Below are positions 1 to 5,237 of a stretch of DNA of 5,237 bases, in pieces. The DNA comes from an uncultured Planctomycetaceae bacterium. Lineage in GTDB: Bacteria; Planctomycetota; Planctomycetia; Pirellulales; UBA1268. The stretch is from NCBI GenBank assembly GCA_937926325.1, contig CALAZQ010000542.1:1-5237 (forward strand), read 5' to 3'. The number at the start of each line of letters is the position of its first letter. The first letter of the stretch is position 1. Made by a program: the position numbers and the translations under genes. The notes beneath the pieces are model-generated. The model was given only the letters and a program-made list of their open reading frames with translations. It was not told the DNA's origin and made no database searches.

Positions 1-244
1 GGCCTTGGCTGACGAGGCCTGCGACGCGGTCGTCTCGGAGGACCACACCCTGATGTTGGCCATTCAGGAAACAGGCAGCAGTCAGTTTCGGCTGGTCGGC
101 GGCATCTTCGACTCCTTCGACTTCGGCCTCGCCCTGCCGCCCGGCAGCCCCCTCCGCGAGCCGCTCAACACCGCCATTTTGCAGCTGCGGGAGGCCGGTC
201 GGCTCGAGGCCATCAAAGACCGCTGGTTCGGCGAACATGAGTAG
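1..244 (+). CDS. C-terminal end of a family-3 solute-binding (amino-acid-binding / GluR-like) protein, 5' truncated
   Basis: The reading frame is open from the window edge (first full codon at base 2) to TAG at 242-244, giving 80 residues; the true start lies upstream. What is visible is the closing part of a type-II periplasmic binding fold (SBP_bac_3). DAVVSED fits the strand and helix start where the family usually has D-A-V-V-x-D/E. GGIFDSFDFGLALPPGSPLR fits the family's 'g-Y-G-i-a-l-p-k-g-s-p-L-r' strand, and NTAILQLREAGRLEAIKDRW followed by FG is the typical last helix ending in K-W-F-G. In this family the acidic residue after DAVV often contacts the amino group of a bound amino acid; here it would be Glu, which is inferred by alignment from memory. 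The protein would act outside the cytoplasmic membrane. Both ABC-transporter binding proteins and glutamate-gated K+ channels of the GluR0 type end this way, so the fragment cannot tell them apart. The gene converges on the DUF1501 gene, with stop codons 45 bp apart. Confidence 0.85.
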   Translation, partial: ALADEACDAVVSEDHTLMLAIQETGSSQFRLVGGIFDSFDFGLALPPGSPLREPLNTAILQLREAGRLEAIKDRWFGEHE

Positions 245-281
245 CACGGCGACTTGAGCGGCTCGTATCGCACCTTTTCCC

Positions 282-299
282 CTTGGGTCTCACCCCAAG
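282..299. repeat. Small inverted repeat between the convergent gene ends
   Basis: CTTGGG (282-287) is exactly complementary to CCCAAG (294-299) across a 6-nt loop. It overlaps the TGA stop of the DUF1501 gene (290-292) and lies 37 bp past the stop of the solute-binding gene. It could be a weak bidirectional transcription end or 3' stabiliser. No T-run follows on either strand, so a classical intrinsic terminator is not supported. A six-pair stem may also be chance in DNA this GC-rich. Confidence 0.3.
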
Positions 300-1768
300 A
301 GCGGCCGGACTGGTGCGGCGGGCTCAACCCCGGTCAGCTTGGTGTCGAGCCCTTGGAAGGGAACCGTGAAGCGGTTGTGGTCGATGCCCAGCAGATGCAG
401 CATGGTGGCGTGCAGATCCCGCACATGCACCACGTCTTCGATCGCGTGATAGCCGAACTCGTCGGTCGCCCCGTGGGTGAGGCCGGCTTTGATGCCGCCG
501 CCGGCCAGCACCATGCTGAAACCTTTGATGTGGTGGTCGCGGCCGATGCCCTTGTCTTTCCCCTGGCCCATCGGGGTGCGGCCGAATTCGCCGCCGATCA
601 CCACCAAGGTTTCGTCCAGTAGCCCACGCCGTTCCAGGTCGATCAAGAGTCCCGCGGCCGCCCGGTCGGTGGGCGGGCAGATTTCATCCATGTAGGGCTC
701 GATGCCGCCGTGGTGATCCCAGTCGCTGTGATAGAGATGCACAAATCGCACCCCCCGCTCAACCAGCCGCCGGGCCATCAGGCAGTTGGTGCCGACCGTC
801 GCCTGGCCCGGTTCGGCCCCGTAGAGAGCGAGCGTCTCGGCCGTCTCTCCCGACAGGTCAGCCAGTTGCGGCACGCTGGTCTGCATCCGAAAGGCCAGCT
901 CGTACTGGCGGATACGGGTGGCCACCTCGGGGTCGTTGAGGCCCTGCAGCCGGTGGTGCTCAAGGGCCGCGACCGTCTCGATCAGATCCCGCTGGTGGGC
1001 TGCTGAAACGCCGGGGGGGTTGGCGACGTAATGCACCGGTAAGCCGCTGGTGGCAAACTCGACCCCTTGGAATTGCCCCGGCAGAAAGCCCGAATGCCAC
1101 TGCCGGGCGGCGATCGGCTGCGGGTTGCGGCCCATCTTGCTGGTCATCACCACGAACCCCGGCAGGTCGTCGGCTTCGCTGCCGAGGCCGTAGGTGACCC
1201 AGGCCCCCATGCTCGGCCGGCCTGAGAGCGCCGTGCCACAGTTCATGAAGGTATGGGCCGGATCGTGATTGATCTGTTCGGTCACCATGCTGCGGACAAT
1301 GGCATAGCGATCGGCCAGCCCGCCCAGCCGGGGAAAATAGTCACTCACCTCGGCACCAGACTCGCCGTACCGCCGAAACGGCTTCCGCGGCCCCAGGCAG
1401 GTCAGCTTCTTGCCCTGCAGCTGGGCGATGGGCTGGCCGGCGGTGACGCTCTCGGGCATCGGCTCGCCATCGAGCTCAGCCAGCAGCGGCTTGTGGTCGA
1501 AGGTCTCAAGGTGGCTCGGGCCGCCGGCCAGGCAGAGAAAGATCACCGCCTTGGCCCGGGGGGCATGGTGCAGTGGATTGATCGCGCCGCTGCTGCGGCC
1601 GGCTGTCGGCCCGACTGCTGTCGCAGTTGCCAGGGCATCCCGGGCCAGCAGCCCGGCAAGGGCGGCCCCGCCCAGGTTCAGCCCGCTGCGGGCCAGGAAG
1701 GTGCGTCGCTTGATTTGCAATGAAGACGGTGTCATTGAGGTCATGGCTTCGTTTGGTGGGTGGACCAT
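290..1768 (-). CDS. DUF1501 family protein with Tat signal (alkaline-phosphatase/sulfatase-like fold)
   Basis: 492 residues, a usual full length for the DUF1501 family. The N-terminus carries a twin-arginine signal: RRTFLARSGL at residues 21-30, a mild hydrophobic stretch (about 31-47) and an Ala-rich region, so export in folded form through Tat is expected. Family motifs follow in order: GGPSHLETFDHKP (82-94), NHDPAHTFMNCGTALSGRPS (167-186), HSDWDHHGG (347-355), GGEFGRTP (392-399) and GRDHHIKG (409-416). The His/Asp clusters are the likely metal ligands, consistent with the alkaline-phosphatase-like superfamily this family is grouped with; the substrate is unknown. It is the second gene of an operon, starting 16 nt after the stop of the cytochrome/DUF1553 gene. 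In-frame ATGs at residues 9 and 12 are alternative starts. None has a convincing ribosome site, and the latter two leave a more typical, shorter n-region before RR. The frame is intact, including through a run of seven C (1013-1019). Confidence 0.95.
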   Translation of the reverse strand: MVHPPNEAMTSMTPSSLQIKRRTFLARSGLNLGGAALAGLLARDALATATAVGPTAGRSSGAINPLHHAPRAKAVIFLCLAGGPSHLETFDHKPLLAELDGEPMPESVTAGQPIAQLQGKKLTCLGPRKPFRRYGESGAEVSDYFPRLGGLADRYAIVRSMVTEQINHDPAHTFMNCGTALSGRPSMGAWVTYGLGSEADDLPGFVVMTSKMGRNPQPIAARQWHSGFLPGQFQGVEFATSGLPVHYVANPPGVSAAHQRDLIETVAALEHHRLQGLNDPEVATRIRQYELAFRMQTSVPQLADLSGETAETLALYGAEPGQATVGTNCLMARRLVERGVRFVHLYHSDWDHHGGIEPYMDEICPPTDRAAAGLLIDLERRGLLDETLVVIGGEFGRTPMGQGKDKGIGRDHHIKGFSMVLAGGGIKAGLTHGATDEFGYHAIEDVVHVRDLHATMLHLLGIDHNRFTVPFQGLDTKLTGVEPAAPVRPLLG

Positions 1769-1784
1769 TCAGAACTGTCCGCGA

Positions 1785-4334
1785 TCAGTAGCGGCCGATG
1801 GCCTCGCGAAGGTTGAGCACCGCCCGGGCGGTCGCTGTCCAGGCAGCCAGTTCGGCCGGGTTGAGCGTTTCATCCTGCGGGGCGAGGCCGACTGCCAGCA
1901 GTTCAGCAGCCGCCTGTGGGTCAGCGCGATATTCCTGCCGCCGCCGGGCCAGCAGTCCGGTGAGTAATGCCCGCTCGCTCTCATCGGGGAACCGTGAGAC
2001 CGCCTGTCGCCAGAGGGCCGTCAGCCGGGCCTCGTCGTCATCGGCACCGCTGGTGAGCACCCGCTCGGCCAGCTTGCGGGCCGCCTCGACGAAGGTGGGG
2101 TCGTTGAGCAGCACCAGCGCCGCCTTCGGCGTGTTGGACCGCATCCGGGTGGCCGTGCACTCCTCCCGGGACGGTGCATCAAAGGCGGCCAGCTGGGGGT
2201 GAAGGAACATCCGCTGCCAGTGCACATACAACCCCCGTCGCCACTGCCGCTGGTCATCGTCCTGCTGGTAGGTCCGCTTCGGGAAGTTGAGGTGCCGGTA
2301 GTAGCCGGCCGGCTGATAGGGATGCACACTCGGACCACCCAGCTGCTCGACCAGCAGCCCGCTGGCGAGTAGGGCCGCATCGCGGACGCCCTCGGCCGGA
2401 TACCGCCAGCGGCCTTGCCGGGCCAGCAGCCGGTTGTCGGGGTCCCGGGCCAGCAGGGCGGCCGGGGTGTCAGAGGCCATCCGATAGGCACGGCTGGTGA
2501 CGATCGTCCGGATCAGCCGCCGCAGGTCCCAGCCGCTGTCAAACAGCTCCAGAGCCAGCCGGTCGAGCAGTTCTGGGTGGTCGGGCGGCTCGCCCTGGCC
2601 GCCAAAGTCGTCAGCTGAACGGCAGAGTCCGGCACCAAAAAAGAGGGCCCAAATTCGGTTGGCCATCACCCTCGCCGTGAATTCACCCATGCCGCCGGCG
2701 GCCACCGGCCGCACCAGCCAGTGGGCCAGATCGGCCCGGCTGGCCCGGCCTTCGGTTGGCAGGCTGCCAAGGAAGGCGGGAACCGCCGGCTCGACCACCG
2801 GTCCGCTCTCGTCCATCCAGTTGCCACGAGGCAGCAGCCGAACCGTGCGGGGCTGCTTGAGCGACCGGGTCACCATCAGCATCCGAGTGAGGCCTTTTCG
2901 CTTTTGTTCGAGTGCCGCCAGCTGCTGCCGGGCCTCGATCACTTCCGGGGGCTCGTCGGGCACTGCTGCGGCAGCAGGCTGTGATTCGCTGGCTGCTTGC
3001 GGCTTGCCAGCGGCAGCGGTGGCTGCCACTGGCTTGACCGGCGGCGTGGCCGCCGCTGGCTCAGGTGGTGGCGGCAGGCTCCGCCGGAGGGCGTTGATCT
3101 GCGAGTCGAGAGCGGCCACCCGCTCGCGGTCGAAGGGGCTGACGACCGCCTGTTCGGGCTCTCTCTTGGTCGGCAGGGTGTTGGTGCCGCCGCCAAAGCC
3201 CCCCTTGCCCATGTGCTTCTCGTCGTCGATGTCGGCGAAGAAGGCCCCGAGGGCGTAGAAGTCGCGGGCGGTGTAGGGGTCGTACTTGTGGTCATGGCAC
3301 TGGGCGCAGCCGACAGTCGCCCCCAGCCAGACGCCCGATACGTTGCGAATCCGGTCGGCCTGATAGATGGCCCGGTACTCCTTGACCTGCAGCCCACCTT
3401 CATGACTTGTCTGCAACAGCCGGTTGTAGGCGGCAGCCAGCACCCGGTCATCGGGATGCTCGCCGGACTGCGGCTCAAGCAGATCGCCCGCCAGTTGCAG
3501 CAGCGTGAACCGGTCGAACGGCAGGTTCTTCAGAAAGGCTGCAATCACCCAGTCGCGATAGGGCGAGGCGTTGTGGGTCTGGTCGCCGTGATAGCCAACG
3601 GTGTCGGCATAGCGAACAAGATCGAGCCACCAGGCGGCCAGGCGTTCCGCATGCCGCGGCGAAGCCAGCAGCCGGTCAACCAGTTGCTCATACCGGTCGG
3701 TCGGGTCGGCCGCCAGGTAGGCGTCGACCTCAGCCGGTGTCGGGGGCAGCCCGGTCAGATCAAAGGTGACCCGCCGCAGCAGGGTGACCGGGTCGGCATC
3801 GGCTGCCGGCTCAAGCCCCGCCTCCTCCAGGCCCGCGAGGATGAAGCGATCAATCCAGCCACTGGCCCAGCCGCGATCCCGTCCTTCCGGCGTCGGGTGC
3901 CGCTCGGGGGGCACGTAGGCCCAGTGCGGCTGGTAGGGGGCCCCGGCGGCAATCCAGCGGACGAGCAGGTCTTTCTGGCCAGCCGAGAGCACATGGTTGC
4001 TCTCCGGCGGCGGCATGATCAGGTCGGGGTCGGTCTCCCTGATTCGGGCAACCAGTTCGCTCTCGTCGGGCTTGCCGGGCACGATTGCCCGCAGGCCGCT
4101 GTCGAGTTCGGCAATCGCCCCGTCCCGCTGGTCAAGCCGCAGGCCCGCCTGCCGGTCATGCTCGTCCGGTCCGTGGCAGGCGATGCAGTTGTGCGAGAGG
4201 ATCGGCCGAATGTCGTGGTTGAACGAGATTGACTCACCAGCACCAGCCGGCAGCATCCCCGAGAAACCCAACACGAGGGCGATTCCGGCCAGCCGTCGCC
4301 ATTGGGCCGGCCGGCACGCAAAGCTGTGCACCAT
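1785..4334 (-). CDS. Exported planctomycete cytochrome c + DUF1549 + DUF1553 (PSCyt1-PSCyt2-PSD1) protein
   Basis: 849 residues from the chosen ATG. Residues 1-33 form a Sec signal peptide (WRR, then a hydrophobic core at about 15-28, ending LPAGAGES). The PSCyt1 cytochrome domain (about 37-135) has FNHDIRPILSHNCIACHG with haem motif C50-x-x-C53-H54 and a possible axial Met in IMPPP (M107). DUF1549/PSCyt2 (about 155-375) includes WIDRFI, RRVTFDLTGLPPTPAEVDAY, and a second CxxCH, C343-A-Q-C346-H347, in CAQCHDHKYDPY. Residues 401-485 are two charged, heptad-like helices around a Pro/Ala linker. DUF1553/PSD1 (about 530-800) shows NRIWALFFGAGL, then DDFGGQGEPPDHPELLDRLA. It probably binds two c-type haems outside the cytoplasmic membrane; its reaction is unknown, although such families are often proposed to act in polysaccharide breakdown or electron transfer. 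It is the first gene of the operon with DUF1501. The frame stays open upstream to 4694, but this ATG has a good ribosome site and immediately precedes the signal peptide. Confidence 0.95.
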   Translation of the reverse strand: MVHSFACRPAQWRRLAGIALVLGFSGMLPAGAGESISFNHDIRPILSHNCIACHGPDEHDRQAGLRLDQRDGAIAELDSGLRAIVPGKPDESELVARIRETDPDLIMPPPESNHVLSAGQKDLLVRWIAAGAPYQPHWAYVPPERHPTPEGRDRGWASGWIDRFILAGLEEAGLEPAADADPVTLLRRVTFDLTGLPPTPAEVDAYLAADPTDRYEQLVDRLLASPRHAERLAAWWLDLVRYADTVGYHGDQTHNASPYRDWVIAAFLKNLPFDRFTLLQLAGDLLEPQSGEHPDDRVLAAAYNRLLQTSHEGGLQVKEYRAIYQADRIRNVSGVWLGATVGCAQCHDHKYDPYTARDFYALGAFFADIDDEKHMGKGGFGGGTNTLPTKREPEQAVVSPFDRERVAALDSQINALRRSLPPPPEPAAATPPVKPVAATAAAGKPQAASESQPAAAAVPDEPPEVIEARQQLAALEQKRKGLTRMLMVTRSLKQPRTVRLLPRGNWMDESGPVVEPAVPAFLGSLPTEGRASRADLAHWLVRPVAAGGMGEFTARVMANRIWALFFGAGLCRSADDFGGQGEPPDHPELLDRLALELFDSGWDLRRLIRTIVTSRAYRMASDTPAALLARDPDNRLLARQGRWRYPAEGVRDAALLASGLLVEQLGGPSVHPYQPAGYYRHLNFPKRTYQQDDDQRQWRRGLYVHWQRMFLHPQLAAFDAPSREECTATRMRSNTPKAALVLLNDPTFVEAARKLAERVLTSGADDDEARLTALWRQAVSRFPDESERALLTGLLARRRQEYRADPQAAAELLAVGLAPQDETLNPAELAAWTATARAVLNLREAIGRY

Positions 4335-4341
4335 TGGAAAA

Positions 4342-4347
4342 TCCTCT
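4342..4347 (-). promoter_or_regulatory. Ribosome binding site deciding the start of the cytochrome/DUF1553 gene
   Basis: On the minus strand AGAGGA lies 7 nt upstream of the ATG at 4334. It is a good Shine-Dalgarno match at normal spacing. It selects this ATG over upstream in-frame starts, which would add up to 120 residues before the signal peptide. Confidence 0.65.
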
Positions 4348-4377
4348 GGACAACACCCGCTTCGCCGCCAGGGCAAG

Positions 4378-4409
4378 CCTGCTCCTGACGCGGGCTCCAG
4401 CAGGGAGCC
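4378..4409 (-). repeat. Two overlapping, mutually exclusive hairpins in the probable leader of the leftward operon
   Basis: GGCTCC (4393-4398) pairs perfectly with GGAGCC (4404-4409) around a 5-nt loop. CCTGCT (4378-4383) pairs perfectly with AGCAGG (4399-4404). The second stem uses the loop of the first plus one base of its stem, so both cannot form at once. They lie 44-75 nt upstream of the ATG at 4334, inside the transcript if the -10 box at 4431-4436 is used. A regulatory leader is possible, but no known riboswitch or leader peptide is recognised and chance pairing is plausible. Confidence 0.3.
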
Positions 4410-4430
4410 GATCCACGGTCCGATCAATCC

Positions 4431-4436
4431 ACTATA
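4431..4436 (-). promoter_or_regulatory. Candidate -10 box for the cytochrome/DUF1553-DUF1501 operon
   Basis: TATAGT on the minus strand matches the sigma-70 -10 consensus at 5 of 6 positions and is one of the few AT-rich hexamers in this region. Transcription would start near 4424, leaving a leader of about 90 nt. No good -35 sits 16-18 bp upstream, but T-rich DNA (4461-4476) lies about where an UP element would. An activator-dependent or otherwise weak promoter is therefore more likely than a strong constitutive one. Confidence 0.35.
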
Positions 4437-4457
4437 CCCATCGATCGTCCCCAAGAC

Positions 4458-4476
4458 AGCAAAAACACCAGCAAAA
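4458..4476. repeat. Short direct repeat AGCAAAA, 12-bp period
   Basis: AGCAAAA occurs at 4458-4464 and again at 4470-4476, a 12-bp step that is close to one helical turn. It forms the only A-rich patch in the divergent region and lies just upstream of the leftward -10 box. It may be a protein site or UP-like element, or simply chance. Confidence 0.3.
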
Positions 4477-4489
4477 TCGGCTCTGTCGG

Positions 4490-4527
4490 GGGGGAGCACA
4501 ACCGGGGCGACTCGTTGACGCTCCCCC
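4490..4527. repeat. Inverted repeat (operator-like) ending in the ppdK -35 box
   Basis: GGGGGAGC (4490-4497) is perfectly complementary to GCTCCCCC (4520-4527). Inside it CAAC (4499-4502) pairs with GTTG (4514-4517), so 12 pairs can form around an 11-nt loop with a small internal mismatch. The right half covers the TTGACG -35 box (4515-4520) and the start of the spacer. Arm centres are 30 bp apart, near three helical turns, which would suit a dimeric or looping regulator. No T-run follows on either side, so it does not look like a terminator. Confidence 0.45.
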
Positions 4528-4543
4528 GTCTGGCCCGTAGATT
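4515..4543 (+). promoter_or_regulatory. Candidate sigma-70-type promoter of ppdK
   Basis: TTGACG (4515-4520; 5 of 6 to consensus) is followed by exactly 17 bp and then TAGATT (4538-4543; 4 of 6). Transcription would begin near 4550, giving a leader of about 77 nt before the ATG at 4627. It is the best-spaced promoter match I could find in the divergent region and points at ppdK. Confidence 0.5.
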
Positions 4544-4607
4544 CTCGGTCACTCGATTGGAAATGACTGCTGCGGTGGATGTCCCCGCGCACCTCCAACC
4601 CAGACCC

Positions 4608-4614
4608 GGAAAGG
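4608..4614 (+). promoter_or_regulatory. Possible ribosome binding site of ppdK
   Basis: GGAAAGG is purine-rich and SD-like but lies 12 nt from the ATG at 4627, longer than usual, with a T6 run (4615-4620) between. It is the main nucleotide support for the upstream start rather than the internal ATG at 4705. Confidence 0.35.
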
Positions 4615-4626
4615 TTTTTTCGCCCG

Positions 4627-5237
4627 ATGGTCAAAACGCTCGCCAAAAAGTCAGCCAAGAAGAAAATTGCTCGGAAAGCAGGGGGAACGGGCAAGCCCGG
4701 GAAGATGATCTACTTCTTCGGCCAGTCACAGTGCGACGGTGATGGCACCATGCGGGACCTGCTCGGGGGGAAGGGGGCCAACCTCGCGCAGATGACGAAG
4801 ATTGGCCTGCCGGTGCCGCCAGGCTTCACGATCACCACCGCGGTCTGCATCGACTATTACAAAAACGGCAAGAAATTCCCGGCCGGGCTCGAGGAAGGCA
4901 TCGTTTCGTTTCTCAAAAAGATCGAAAAGGAAACCGGAAAAAAGTTCGGTGACCCGGCCAATGCCCTGCTGCTGAGCGTCCGCTCCGGTGCCCGCGACAG
5001 CATGCCCGGCATGATGGACACGATCCTCAACCTCGGCCTGAACGACGAGACCGTCGTCGGCCTCGCTGAGGCCACCGGCAACCCACGGTTTGCCTACGAC
5101 TCCTACCGTCGCTTCATCCAGATGTACGGCGACGTCGTGATGGGCGTACAGAAGAAGCACGAGAACGAGCACGAGCCCTTCGACGAGGTGATGGACGGCC
5201 TCAAGCATCAGCTCGGCATCGAGAACGACACCGACCT
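4627..5237 (+). CDS. ppdK: Pyruvate phosphate dikinase, N-terminal part (gene runs off the window)
   Basis: The enzyme is cytoplasmic and interconverts pyruvate + ATP + Pi with PEP + AMP + PPi. The window holds 203 codons of a protein normally about 880 residues long, open to the edge. All visible sequence belongs to the nucleotide-binding PPDK_N domain: YFFGQ (29-33), [20 protein letters not shown] (45-64), [10 protein letters not shown] (65-74), [20 protein letters not shown] (117-136), then GL and the helical region after it. K49 and R119/R123 fall in the conserved ATP-binding motifs; K49 corresponds to Lys22 of the Clostridium symbiosum enzyme. The phosphohistidine and PEP/pyruvate domains lie beyond the window. 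Residues 1-26 are an extra Lys/Ala-rich segment that the usual family N-terminus lacks. Met27 (4705) begins MIYFFG, close to the canonical start, so translation may begin there instead. The gene is divergent from the cytochrome/DUF1553 operon. Confidence 0.95.
   Translation, partial: MVKTLAKKSAKKKIARKAGGTGKPGKMIYFFGQSQCDGDGTMRDLLGGKGANLAQMTKIGLPVPPGFTITTAVCIDYYKNGKKFPAGLEEGIVSFLKKIEKETGKKFGDPANALLLSVRSGARDSMPGMMDTILNLGLNDETVVGLAEATGNPRFAYDSYRRFIQMYGDVVMGVQKKHENEHEPFDEVMDGLKHQLGIENDTD

Noticed and set aside
1013..1019. Run of seven G (seven C in the DUF1501 coding strand) as a phase-variation tract
   Set aside because: The run encodes Asn-Pro-Pro-Gly in an intact frame and is short for slippage control; nothing else suggests phase variation.
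1769..1784. Separate promoter or terminator for the DUF1501 gene in the intercistronic gap
   Set aside because: Sixteen nucleotides is too short, with no hairpin or hexamers visible; cotranscription with the upstream gene is simpler.
2997..4232. Plus-strand open frame of 411 codons opposite the cytochrome/DUF1553 gene
   Set aside because: It lies wholly antisense to a gene with clear domains, shows no family motif, and reads as a GC-rich shadow (Gly/Val/Arg-rich).
4335..4694. Upstream in-frame extension of the cytochrome/DUF1553 gene (120 extra codons, overlapping the ppdK start on the other strand)
   Set aside because: The extension precedes a clear signal peptide, has no recognisable domain, would cross the divergent promoters and overlap the ppdK start. 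AGAGGA 7 nt before ATG 4334 fixes the start. Long open frames are expected by chance in this GC-rich DNA.
4688..4699. Palindrome CGGGCAAGCCCG in the ppdK N-terminus as a regulatory hairpin
   Set aside because: The loop would be only 2-4 nt, and the sequence simply encodes Thr-Gly-Lys-Pro-Gly with GC-rich codons.
4726..5208. Minus-strand open frame opposite ppdK
   Set aside because: It is fully antisense to conserved PPDK motifs and has no independent support.
1..5237. CRISPR array, tRNA/rRNA gene, insertion sequence or attachment site
   Set aside because: I saw no regularly spaced repeats, cloverleaf-like sequence, transposase motifs or terminal inverted repeats anywhere in the window.

Overview
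The window looks like chromosomal DNA from a GC-rich planctomycete (Planctomycetota). The strongest reason is the pair of minus-strand genes in the centre. One encodes an exported protein with the planctomycete-type cytochrome, DUF1549 and DUF1553 (PSCyt1-PSCyt2-PSD1) architecture, and the other a Tat-exported DUF1501 protein. This gene pair is a hallmark of that phylum, with related forms in Verrucomicrobia.

Layout: (i) positions 1-244, plus strand, hold the last 80 codons of a family-3 solute-binding domain, from either an ABC amino-acid-binding protein or a prokaryotic glutamate-receptor-like channel. (ii) A 45-bp gap separates it from the convergent DUF1501 gene and contains a small inverted repeat. 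(iii) Positions 290-4334, minus strand, form a tight two-gene operon: the cytochrome/DUF1549/DUF1553 gene comes first, then DUF1501 after a 16-nt gap. (iv) Positions 4335-4626 are a non-coding divergent control region. It holds a good sigma-70-like promoter toward the right, a weaker one toward the left, an inverted repeat that runs into the rightward -35 box, a 12-bp-period direct repeat, and overlapping hairpins in the probable leader of the leftward operon. (v) Positions 4627-5237, plus strand, are the first 203 codons of pyruvate phosphate dikinase (ppdK), with an unusual lysine-rich N-terminal extension; the gene runs off the window.

How the genes fit together: the two operon products are both predicted to leave the cytoplasm, one through Sec with two c-type haem sites and the other folded through Tat. 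They probably work together outside the inner membrane. Families with this pairing are very common in planctomycetes, but their biochemistry is not established to my knowledge, so this pair is the best candidate here for an undescribed system. PpdK is central carbon metabolism (pyruvate/PEP interconversion), and its divergent placement does not by itself imply a shared pathway. I see no mobile element, CRISPR array, tRNA or rRNA.
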